Assembly (NCBI RefSeq): GCF_918697865.1
Contig: NZ_CAKKMV010000004.1
Coordinates: 310,001 to 374,000, forward strand
Direction: 5' to 3'
Length of the DNA: 64,000 nt
Source: Massilia sp. Bi118
GTDB lineage: Bacteria > Pseudomonadota > Gammaproteobacteria > Burkholderiales > Burkholderiaceae_D
Position numbers and translations under genes: made by a program. Each line of letters starts with the position of its first letter. Positions within the stretch are counted from its first letter, which is position 1. Below are positions 1-8,400 of the stretch, piece by piece. A model generated the notes under the pieces. The model searched no databases. It had not been told where the DNA came from and saw only the letters and a list, made by a program, of their open reading frames with translations.

Positions 1-1
1 T

Positions 2-862
<861 letters not shown>

Positions 863-919
863 CCCGGCGGTTCCGGCATCGTCCGCAATCAAACCCATCG
901 CTCACCATTGGCAAATGTA

Positions 920-1525
920 ATGATCGAATACGTTAAAAATAGCCTGTCCGACGCGCAGTCGGCACTTAATCGTTTCCTGGGCGACGAAACTAATCTGCGG
1001 AGCGTCGTGGATGCGGCAGGCTTGCTGGTATCGTCTTTTCGCAAATCTGGCAAAGCTTTTTCTTGTGGCAATGGCGGATCGATGTGCGATGCCATGCATT
1101 TTGCCGAAGAGTTCACGGGGAGATTCCGCAGTAATCGTCCTGGTATAGCAGCCATTGCCATCAGCGATCCAACACACATAACGTGTGTCGCAAACGACTA
1201 TGGTTATGACCAGGTATTCGCGCGATACATCGAAGCGCACGGGCGTGATGGCGATGTTCTACTCGCCATTAGTACGAGTGGGAAGAGTGAGTCAATTCTC
1301 GTTGCTGCCCGGACAGCGCGCCAACTTGGTATGCAGGTGATTGGCTTGACAGGAACACCTGGCTCACCGCTGGAAGGATTATGTGACGTCTGTGTCTGTA
1401 GCCCAGGTGGCGCTTATGCTGACCGCGTGCAGGAAATGCACATCAAGATCATTCATATTCTGCTCGAGCTGGTCGAACGCGACCTCTTTCCTGAAAATTA
1501 TATTTCTGTAAAAAGCACAGAATAA
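920..1525 (+). CDS. gmhA: Phosphoheptose (sedoheptulose 7-phosphate) isomerase
   Basis: A SIS-domain isomerase converting sedoheptulose 7-phosphate to D-glycero-D-manno-heptose 7-phosphate, the first step to ADP- or GDP-heptose. The phosphate-binding block CGNGGSMCDAMHFAEEFTGRF and the STSGKSES loop are present, and the C-terminal QEMHIKIIH supplies the Gln and His expected as zinc ligands. ATG 920 gives 201 residues starting MIEYVKNSL, aligned with GmhA N-termini. An in-frame TTG at 908 adds only four residues, and neither start has a good ribosome-binding site. With kdsA directly upstream, the pair supplies Kdo and heptose precursors, consistent with an LPS-core-like or capsular glycan cluster. 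A role in GDP-heptose capsule synthesis cannot be separated from an LPS role without the upstream genes. Confidence 0.9.
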   Translation: MIEYVKNSLSDAQSALNRFLGDETNLRSVVDAAGLLVSSFRKSGKAFSCGNGGSMCDAMHFAEEFTGRFRSNRPGIAAIAISDPTHITCVANDYGYDQVFARYIEAHGRDGDVLLAISTSGKSESILVAARTARQLGMQVIGLTGTPGSPLEGLCDVCVCSPGGAYADRVQEMHIKIIHILLELVERDLFPENYISVKSTE

Positions 1526-1613
1526 TTTCAGGGGGGATTTTGTCTCGACATGAGCCGCAGATCCAATCTACCCCGCTTTGCACCGTAGTCGCACGCTTCA
1601 TTCGAGGAAAGCC

Positions 1614-1856
1614 ATGGCAACAAATAAACGCGCAAAAGTCCCCGCTCAGTCGCCTGATGATCCCAAGCGTCCTGAAAGCGAGGCCGATGTCGAAACTCCA
1701 CGCAACATGAATGTCGATACTGATGTTGAACGCGTCGACAGCGATGCAGCTCCCGAAATTGGTAGCGTTGAAAGCGCCGAACGTGCCGCCTACCGCGTCG
1801 ATATCGAAAATGGTGGTGAAACCGATGCAGGCGATGTCGAAAGAGGTCCTGCGTGA
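1614..1856 (+). CDS. Small acidic hypothetical protein
   Basis: Unrecognised 80-residue protein starting MATNKRAKV. ATG 1614 is chosen because GAGGAAA lies just upstream at 1604-1610. The sequence is very rich in Asp, Glu, Ser and Val, with no hydrophobic segment and no Cys, so it is probably soluble and largely disordered. It follows gmhA by 88 bp on the same strand. Similar short acidic proteins are scattered as orphans in Oxalobacteraceae, but I cannot name a family. Composition and the Shine-Dalgarno site favour a real gene; function is unknown. Confidence 0.5.
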   Translation: MATNKRAKVPAQSPDDPKRPESEADVETPRNMNVDTDVERVDSDAAPEIGSVESAERAAYRVDIENGGETDAGDVERGPA

Positions 1857-2159
1857 TCGCGAGTGCCGAGGTACCATGTCCTCGTCAGCGGGTGATAATG
1901 ACGAGTATCCGTCAAGTTTACTCACAGCGCACTGATATGCGTTGATTAATGCTCGACACGTGCGGGCGCGGTAACTGACTTGGCCGATCTAAGCCCCATA
2001 CGTGTGCTCGAAGCTTCGCTTCACCAGTTTACTTTGTGTTTTTCTTCAATTTCAGCGTGTCGGGCGTCATCAGGCGCATGCACGCAGACTTGTTGTACTG
2101 AGAGAAGCATGACCTAGATTGCCGCGGACGTGCTTTAAACTGACAGCATTGTTCGCCAT
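1857..2159. other. Intergenic stretch without a recognisable gene
   Basis: About 300 bp between the acidic small gene and the integrase remnant. Short reading frames here show no recognisable protein and no ribosome-binding site. It probably marks the edge where mobile DNA joined the polysaccharide cluster. No hairpin with a T-tract or other clear regulatory element was seen. Confidence 0.4.
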
Positions 2160-2256
2160 ACGCGATCCTGCGGTACGCGTCGAACGTCGTTCGGGTCGCG
2201 GTAAAGTTCGCCAGCCAGGCAAGCACTGCCTCTACATCGCTGTTCGCGCTATTTGC
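2160..2256 (-). pseudogene. Integrase remnant, fragment distal to the IS66 insertion
   Basis: On the minus strand this encodes NSDVEAVLAWLANF followed by TATRTTFDAYRR, the conserved N-terminal SAM-like region of tyrosine recombinases common in Burkholderiales (family consensus roughly AWLARF..T..TF..YRKEAERLL). Similarity stops abruptly after DAYRR near 2167, where the reading frame becomes unrelated sequence, so the catalytic domain is missing. The fragment continues from 5317-5443 across the IS66 element. Rejoining the two sides across the 8-bp target duplication needs one extra base near 2244 to stay in frame. The gene is therefore interrupted, frameshifted and truncated. Confidence 0.75.
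2249..2256. repeat. Left target-site duplication of the IS66 element (CTATTTGC)
   Basis: CTATTTGC directly abuts the left inverted repeat and recurs exactly at 5317-5324 on the other side. Eight bases is the duplication length expected of IS66-family transposition. Confidence 0.95.
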
Positions 2257-2278
2257 GTAAGCGTGGTCCCAAGGCCGT
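2257..2278 (+). repeat. Left terminal inverted repeat of the IS66 element
   Basis: Begins GTAAGCGTGGTCCC. It pairs with 5295-5316 at 17 of 22 positions, with the outer eight bases identical. GTAAGCG ends are typical of IS66-family elements. Confidence 0.9.
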
Positions 2279-2286
2279 CTTGAAGT

Positions 2287-2886
2287 CTATTTCTTTCCCC
2301 ATCCGTTCGAGGCCATCCGTAACAAAGCTGCGTTGGCCGCACGCTTGTCAAACATGTTGGCATCGAAAGCACCGCCAGCCCAGTCGAGCATTTCGCGCGC
2401 CTCCTGGCTGCGGGGTCGGTGCTCGATAGTGTCGAGGAATTCGATATAGCCAGGCGGGCCGCCGACGTCTTCTGGCGGGCACGCGCCGGCGCCGTCGATC
2501 ACGGTGGTATACCCGAGTTTTTCGGGTACTTCAGTGATGCTTTCGACGTGGATGGTGTGTGTCCACGAGTCGCCAAAGTCGTACAGATAGATGAAGCGCT
2601 GGCCCGCATAGACGAGACGCCCCAGCTTGGCCTTGCGGTCGTCCAGCGGGCCCTGGCCTGGCGCCTCAATCAGGTCAAGCACGTACTCGTTGTCGAGCAT
2701 GGCATAGGTGTCGTCTTCGATATCAAATTGATGCATGTGCGACGAGGTCCAGCCGAATGATGCTTGGAGGATGTGGTGCAGGTGACGTAGCGTGATGTCG
2801 CCATCGACTTGAATGCGGCGCCAGACGGGTGGCGCAACATCATCGATGCTGACGTGGAGAGTGAGGATTTGAGCTGGTTTTGCCAT
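2287..2886 (-). CDS. Plasmid pRiA4b ORF3-like passenger protein of IS66
   Basis: A 199-residue protein of the pRiA4b ORF3 family, a frequent companion of IS66 and related transposases; its biochemical role is not established. The start is ATG 2886 (MAKPAQILTLHVSIDD), because upstream in-frame sequence lacks family similarity and overlaps the end of tnpC. Family hallmarks are seen: PPVWRRIQV, LHHILQASFGW, HQFDI, FIYLYDFGDSWTH, GACPPEDVGGPPGY and a C-terminal helical tail with FDANMFD. It is the last gene of the element, 46 bp after tnpC, and lies inside the inverted repeats, so it travels with the IS. It is not needed for known transposition chemistry and is best called a passenger. Confidence 0.85.
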   Translation of the reverse strand: MAKPAQILTLHVSIDDVAPPVWRRIQVDGDITLRHLHHILQASFGWTSSHMHQFDIEDDTYAMLDNEYVLDLIEAPGQGPLDDRKAKLGRLVYAGQRFIYLYDFGDSWTHTIHVESITEVPEKLGYTTVIDGAGACPPEDVGGPPGYIEFLDTIEHRPRSQEAREMLDWAGGAFDANMFDKRAANAALLRMASNGWGKK

Positions 2887-2932
2887 GGGCGGAAGAAACG
2901 GTGATTGAGCCGCCCGGCGAAACGCGCGCGGC

Positions 2933-4504
2933 TCAGGTGACGGGAGTGGCCGCCAGTGTATCAGCCAGATTCCAGGGCAGGAAGTCGTGCACTTGGTTGA
3001 CGGGATGCTCGGCGATGCGCTCCAGCACGTGGCGCAGCCATGCCTCGGGGTCGACGCCATTGAGCTTGGCCGTGCCAATCAAACCGTACATGGCGGCCGC
3101 GCGCTCGCCGCCGCTGTCGGCGCCGGCAAACAGGAAGTTGCGCCGGCCCAGTGCAACGCCGCGCAATGCCCGCTCGGCGGCCGAGTTGTCGATCTCAATG
3201 CGGCCGTCGTCGGCATACCGGGTCAGGGCCGGCCACAGCTTGAGCGCGTACAGGATCGCCGCTGCCGTATCGGATTTGCGCGACAGCGTGGCAAGTGTGG
3301 CGTGCAGCCAGCACTTCAGGTCGTCGAGCAATGGCTTGGCTCGCGCCTGCCGTACAGCGAGGCGCTCGTCTGGTGGCTTGCCGCGGATGGCTTCTTCGAT
3401 GGCGTATAACTCGCCGACGCGGCGCAGCGCCTCGGCGGTCAAGGCCGACGGTCGCGCCACGTGCAGGTCATAAAATTTTCGGCGTGCGTGCGCCCAGCAC
3501 GCTGCCTCGACGACGCGTCCGCTGTCGTAGATGGCGTTGAAGCCGGCATACGCATCGGCCTGCAGCACGCCGGTAAAGTCGGCCAAGTGCGCTTGCGGAT
3601 GTTCTCCCTTGCGGTCGGGCGAGTACGCAAACCATACGGCGGGCGGCTCGGTGGCGCCGCTGGCGCGGTCGTCGCGCACATAGGTCCACAGGCGCGCCGT
3701 GCGCGTCTTGCCATTGCCCGGTGCCAGTACAGGCAACGGCGTGTCGTCGGCGTGCAGCTTGGTGGCAGCGAAGACGTGGCGGCGCAATGCCTCGGCCAGG
3801 GGCCGCAGCAGTGCGCTGGCCGCGCCCACCCAGCTGGCCAGCAGGGAGCGCTCCAGCTCCACGCCCTCGCGCCCGTAGATCACGCTCTGGCGATACAAGG
3901 GCACATGGTCGGCGTACTTCGCTACCAGCACGTGTGCGAGCAAGCCCGGGCCAGGCAGGCCACGTTCGATGGGACGGCTGGCAGCCGGTGCCTGCACGAT
4001 TCGATCGCAGCAGGCGCAGGCCAGCTTCGGACGCACATGCCTGATGACGCGGAAGCTCGCCGGCACATACTCCAGCTGTTCCGACACGTCTTCGCCCAGC
4101 TCTTTCAGCTTGCCGCCGCAGTCCGGGCAGGCGTCGAGGTCCGGGTGCAGTAAGCGATCCTCGCGCGGCAGGTGCGACGGCAGCGGCTTGCGTTCGGCCT
4201 TCTTGCGCGGCGCCATCTCTACCGGCGCCTGTGCTTCGGCCACCGCTGCCTCGGCTTCCAGATCTTCGAGCTTGAGTTCCAGCTGTTCGATTTGCTGGTC
4301 GAGCTTCTCGGAGCGGCGGCCAAACTGCATGCGTCGCAGCTTGGCCAGCACCAGCTTCAGGTGCTCGATCTCGGCGGTGCGGGTGGATAGTTCAGCGGAC
4401 AGGTGCGCCACGCGCGCTTCGCTGGCCTGTAACACCGCCTCGCGTGCCAGCAGCATGGCTTTCAAGGCGTCGATATCGTCGGGCAGGTGGGCGGCGTCAA
4501 GCAT
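2933..4504 (-). CDS. tnpC: IS66 transposase
   Basis: The DDE transposase of the element, 523 residues. An N-terminal coiled coil (about residues 10-95, with QFGRRSEKLD) leads to a zinc-finger-like segment (CPDCGG and later CACCDR, about 125-170). The catalytic core follows, with LHADDTPLPV for the first Asp, LQADAYAGF for the second and the AAERALRG helix for the Glu. The C-terminal PWNLA segment is also typical. ATG 4504 is 30 bp from tnpB and the frame is uninterrupted, so this gene is probably intact. It could supply transposase to related elements even though tnpB here is damaged. Confidence 0.95.
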   Translation of the reverse strand: MLDAAHLPDDIDALKAMLLAREAVLQASEARVAHLSAELSTRTAEIEHLKLVLAKLRRMQFGRRSEKLDQQIEQLELKLEDLEAEAAVAEAQAPVEMAPRKKAERKPLPSHLPREDRLLHPDLDACPDCGGKLKELGEDVSEQLEYVPASFRVIRHVRPKLACACCDRIVQAPAASRPIERGLPGPGLLAHVLVAKYADHVPLYRQSVIYGREGVELERSLLASWVGAASALLRPLAEALRRHVFAATKLHADDTPLPVLAPGNGKTRTARLWTYVRDDRASGATEPPAVWFAYSPDRKGEHPQAHLADFTGVLQADAYAGFNAIYDSGRVVEAACWAHARRKFYDLHVARPSALTAEALRRVGELYAIEEAIRGKPPDERLAVRQARAKPLLDDLKCWLHATLATLSRKSDTAAAILYALKLWPALTRYADDGRIEIDNSAAERALRGVALGRRNFLFAGADSGGERAAAMYGLIGTAKLNGVDPEAWLRHVLERIAEHPVNQVHDFLPWNLADTLAATPVT

Positions 4505-4534
4505 GTGGCCCAGTTTACGCGGGTCGTGCCACGT

Positions 4535-4882
4535 TTACAAGGCGGACTGTGGGCGCCAGGTGCGCTCGGGCCGGCGCCAGTCGATTCCTTCCAATAGCAT
4601 CGAGAGCTGGGCCTGCGTCAGCGTCACCGTGCCCTCACTGGCCTGGGGCCAGACGAAGCGTCCGCGCTCGAGCCGTTTGCACAGCAGGCATAGGCCATCG
4701 CCAGTCCACCACAGCACCTTTACCAGGTCGCCGCGCCGACCGCGGAACACAAACACGTGGCCGCTGTACGGGTCTTCCTGCAGGGCCATCTCCACTTTTG
4801 CCGCCAGGCCGTTGAAGCCGGAGCGCATGTCGGTCACGCCGGCCGCCAGTCAGATGCGGGTGCCAGCGGGTAGGCCGATCAC
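4535..4882 (-). pseudogene. tnpB: IS66 accessory protein TnpB with in-frame stop at codon 11
   Basis: The IS66 Orf2 accessory protein is needed with TnpC for transposition in studied elements. The expected start is GTG 4882, which overlaps the tnpA stop as GTGA. It reads V-I-G-L-P-A-G-T-R-I and then TGA at 4852-4850, exactly where family members have Trp ([16 protein letters not shown]). The rest, from [12 protein letters not shown] through [12 protein letters not shown] and [13 protein letters not shown], is intact to 4535. Reinitiation at GTG 4837 or ATG 4828 could give about 97-100 residues lacking the first strand. A TGG-to-TGA change, or a sequencing error at this one base, would explain it. 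Confidence 0.8.
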
Positions 4883-5196
4883 GGACGTAATCCCTGCAAC
4901 ACGAGCGCCAACGTGGCCGGATCGGGCGCGCCATGGATGCAGACTTTAGCTTGCCCCAACTGGATCTCGATCCTGCCGCCATCGGCCTCGACGCAGGCCC
5001 GTTCTTTCGGCCCCGCTTCCAGTGCTACCGGCAGAAACTGCGTGGCCGTGTCGAGCAAGCCGGCACGCAACTGGCGCCGCCAGCGAAACAGCATATTCGT
5101 GTTCAGCCCGTGCTGCAGCGCCAGCTGCGCTACCGACACCGACTCGTCGCACGCCTGCTGCGCCAGCTGCCGCTTGAACTCCCGCGGATAGTTCAT
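4879..5196 (-). CDS. tnpA: IS66 TnpA, helix-turn-helix protein
   Basis: Orf1 of the element, a small helix-turn-helix protein of the IS3/IS66 Orf1 type. From ATG 5196 it is 105 residues, with NYPREFKRQLAQQACDE followed by the VAQLALQHGLNTNMLFRWRRQ recognition helix region. A C-terminal part with GGRIEIQLG follows. Alternative upstream in-frame starts (TTG 5250 or TTG 5235) would add a basic stretch containing KKRRRS and would place the start in or next to the hairpin at 5238-5265. The stop overlaps the tnpB GTG start, so translation is coupled. Confidence 0.85.
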   Translation of the reverse strand: MNYPREFKRQLAQQACDESVSVAQLALQHGLNTNMLFRWRRQLRAGLLDTATQFLPVALEAGPKERACVEADGGRIEIQLGQAKVCIHGAPDPATLALVLQGLRP

Positions 5197-5237
5197 GCTC
5201 CGTCGGCGCTTCTTTTGTTCCGCTTCACCTACCAAGA

Positions 5238-5265
5238 TAGTCCCCACCAAAAATAGTGGGGACTA
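5238..5265. promoter_or_regulatory. Perfect stem-loop near the right end of IS66, upstream of tnpA
   Basis: TAGTCCCCAC (5238-5247) and GTGGGGACTA (5256-5265) form a perfect 10-bp stem around an 8-nt A-rich loop. It lies inside the element, 51 bp from its right end, and covers the upstream alternative tnpA starts. Such hairpins near IS ends can hide the transposase ribosome-binding site from read-in transcripts; that role here is inferred. Confidence 0.65.
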
Positions 5266-5294
5266 CTTTGCGTCTGAAGCTGTCGCGTGTCTAT

Positions 5295-5316
5295 ACGGTG
5301 CTGAGACGACGCTTAC
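5295..5316 (-). repeat. Right terminal inverted repeat of the IS66 element
   Basis: Ends in ACGACGCTTAC. It is the reverse complement of the left end at 17 of 22 positions, and its last base abuts the second CTATTTGC copy. Confidence 0.9.
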
Positions 5317-5324
5317 CTATTTGC
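5317..5324. repeat. Right target-site duplication of the IS66 element (CTATTTGC)
   Basis: Exact copy of 2249-2256, directly adjoining the right inverted repeat. Confidence 0.95.
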
Positions 5325-5443
5325 CGCGGCACTTTCCATTCACGGTTGCTGCCGGTGGTACCATCGAGCTCACTCAGAATCAGAAATGCCTCGAGGGGAA
5401 GCACTTCGTAAATTTCGTGTTGGTGCGGCAGCGAAAACGTCAT
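5317..5443 (-). pseudogene. Integrase remnant, 5' fragment proximal to the IS66 insertion
   Basis: Minus-strand ATG 5443 begins MTFSLPHQHEIYEVLPLEAF and continues to LDGTTGSNREWKVPRQIA, where the IS66 target site falls. DG..GSNR...RPQIAA..D is the start of a common betaproteobacterial tyrosine-recombinase N-terminal region. The matching continuation SDVEAVLAWLANF is at 2160-2256. ATG 5443 lies only 21 bp after the stop of the 1323-residue gene on the same strand, so the integrase was probably the next gene of that transcription unit before it decayed. Confidence 0.65.
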
Positions 5444-5464
5444 AGCCTCTCTACGCATTCACAT

Positions 5465-8400
5465 CTACGGTTTGATAGCGCGTAACTCCGGAACGACAGT
5501 TACTTTGGTCACAAAAAATGGGAAAGGACGGGCGACCATTGGCGCGGCCGCGCGTTGAGATGCAATGCGCACACCAGCCATCAAGTATCGATACACCGTA
5601 TCGCCGGTGTCTTGGTCCTTGATAAGTTCTGACGCGAATGGAAACCAGGGCGGTAGGACTGCGAACCTTTTCGAAATCCGTTGCATCAATGCTTGTGCGC
5701 GGAATTCCAAGTCTGGCAAAGGTGCAGGATGGCGAAACAGCGGCTCGTACAAATACTCAACCAACTCGCGCACTACGCCAAGGGTTGCGCGTGATCCCAT
5801 CATCCCGCGTATTACGCCCTCAATCACCTCCGTGCACGATAATGCGTCGCTACTTGCCGCCTGAAACACCGTACGCACTTTTTCAAGTCCCGTTTGAAGC
5901 GTCATGCCTCCTTGCCGGCACATCATTAAGATGTCTTCAGAATCAACTGCCACGAAACTACGGTTGCTCCGGAACAGCATCTGCACGGCAAATCGATAGC
6001 GATCGGCGGCTAGAATTCCTTTAATTCCTGCGCTCGCAAGAAGCGCTTGTGGCCAGACACCTTGGATGCCAATGGTATCGGCGGCAAACTGGCGCAACAC
6101 TTGGTCCATGCTGATAAGCACTGCACCTAACTCCTTCGCAAGTAAGAGCGCCTCATATTCGTCGTCGCCCAGTAGCTCTTCGAGCTCGGTTAGGCTATCA
6201 GGGAGTTCTCCAGAACCGTACGTTGGTTGAACAATGCAGTGCTCTTCGACGGCCCGCTTGATCCGCTCGAGGTACCGAAGCTTGCTGCTTCGAAATTCTT
6301 CATCGTACTCCACGATCCGAAGTTGACCGTCGATATTTACAGCGCGGCCAAAGGATCGGTCGTCAACGGCACCCTCGATCAATCCCTCCAGAATTTGTAC
6401 TGCTGCACTGGACACGTAGGGCTTACTTAATGCCGAGAGGGCCGGCGCACAATCAAGTGCTACGATTTCTCCAAGTGTTGCCAGATCTATTACGAACGGA
6501 TTCTCGATCTTCTCCAGCAGCTGGAGTGCATTATTGCGTTCCTCATGGTCGCCTGCACAGACACGCAAAGGTGACGCATCTATCGGCCATCCCTGGACTA
6601 ACTCGAGTACCGAAATGCCGAGTACCTTTGCACAGACGCCCAGGGTGATCGGGTTGCTTGCATAAGTATCGAAGACGTTGCGAGTCCGCTGCCCATTTCG
6701 GTCCAACATGGCCTGCATTTCGCTCAAATCAAGCTTACCGTCTTCTCTCTGTAGATTGACCGACCAAATCGATGGTAATCCTTCCGGAGAAGAATTAACC
6801 CGATCATGCAGAGCATGTAGCAACCTAAGAGCGACCGGAACAATCTCGACAATCGTATAGATACGGGTCGCGCCTAACTGACCAGGTATCTCAATCCTCT
6901 CACCAACATGCTTGCTGAGCAAACGATTGCTCAAGTAGCTGTTCGGTGCCTGGAAGTCTACGTGCGGCGGCAACTCTTCCATATCGTGCATGTCGATGTT
7001 GACGACGCTTTCTGCACCTGTATCGTCCCGTAATTTGACCGACGTACCAACGCCAACTTCGACAACCCCGTCGAGCTGTTTTGAGCTGGCAAGCATGTAC
7101 ATGCAAGTCATGTACGCACTTGCGGCGCTGGGGTCTTGCATGTTGGATCGCATCATGCGATACAAGCGTCGAACCCCCGCATCTGAGCGGCCGTGCTGCA
7201 ACTCAAGAACCGCCAACTGTGCCTGTTGACGGACGGATCCTTTCAACTCTTCAGGCAGATCCGCGATCAGTGAGACGAAATTGTGTTTGGATCCTCCGTA
7301 GCGCTCAGCCAGAATCCTTAATAACCACGACCCTGTGCTCTTAGGGCGCATTCGCATTTGGTGATTAGCCAAATCCAGCAGTCGCTGCCAGTCTGCAGCC
7401 CGCTGGGCGAGCAGTATCGCAGTTTCGCGGGCGTCATCGTCGTCAACCCATTCAGCAGGAAACGATGCTTGTAGAGCACGCGCTTTTGCACGCTGACCTG
7501 ACTCCATATATGATCTAAAGAGCCTGGAATGCAGAACCGAGTAATGTTCAGGAGCACAGTAGGGGGCGTAAAACTTCGCGGCCTCACGGTAGCGCTTTAA
7601 GAAGAAAAGGCAGTCTGCCGCCATTAGCTTAATCTCCGCACTAGTCTGCACGGAAATTGACGCCAGGACCTCTTCGAGTCGTGCGCTAGCCCGCTCCTTT
7701 TCCCCTGCTGCGAGTAATACACGTGCGGCGACGATAGTGGCACCTAGGTGCTTGCCATCTTCACAATGGATCTCGTCAACTACTTGAAGTGCCTCTTTCC
7801 GACGACCCGAATTTAGCTTTGCCAGAGCCGCGAAGGCAACAATTGTCTGCCTGTCGTACCCGTCGTCATCTTCGCCAACTCGCTCGGCTAGCTGGATTAT
7901 CAAGTCATCGCGCCCTCGCCATGACGCAACCTCAGCAATAGGGGCGACTGCCGTGCGCTCGATCTGGCCTATATACCTGGGCACAAGCTCAAGAAGTTCG
8001 TCAATTCGATCCAGTGCTTTGAGCGTGACCAGTTTAAGCGAGATCATTCGGTCAGGGAGGGGAATGTGTGCAGCTGCTTCGGCACAAGTCGCTAGTACAT
8101 CCTCATATCGGTCAAGCAAGTAGTAAGCGTAGGCAAGGTTAGAGGCATCACCTGGTAACGAGGCTAAGCTCTGATTTCGCCAAATGGTATCCGCTCGCGG
8201 CTCCAATCCGGCGATCGCGTTTGTCAAAGCGTCTTTCGCTTCGCGCTTGATAAAGCCATGGTCCCGCTCGAAAGGATTTTCTGTCGCCCAGAGGAGCGCC
8301 GCGGTGAAAGCAGCGGTCTTTTCCGGCAAAGTCGGATCAGGAAGCGCTAGCAATTTCTGTCCGTACTCAGCAGCAACGTCGTTTTGCTTGGCCTCGAGGG

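Larger units (their letters stand above)
2257..5316 (-). mobile_element. Complete IS66-family insertion sequence with passenger gene
   Basis: A 3060-bp element bounded by imperfect terminal inverted repeats that begin GTAAGCG: 2257-2278 against 5295-5316, 17 of 22 positions matching. It is flanked by an exact 8-bp duplication, CTATTTGC. On the minus strand it carries tnpA, tnpB, tnpC and a pRiA4b ORF3-like passenger, in the usual IS66 order. The precise duplication suggests a recent, undisturbed insertion. It interrupts an integrase gene that was already frameshifted or has decayed since. The tnpB copy has an in-frame stop, so the element may not transpose alone. Confidence 0.95.
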
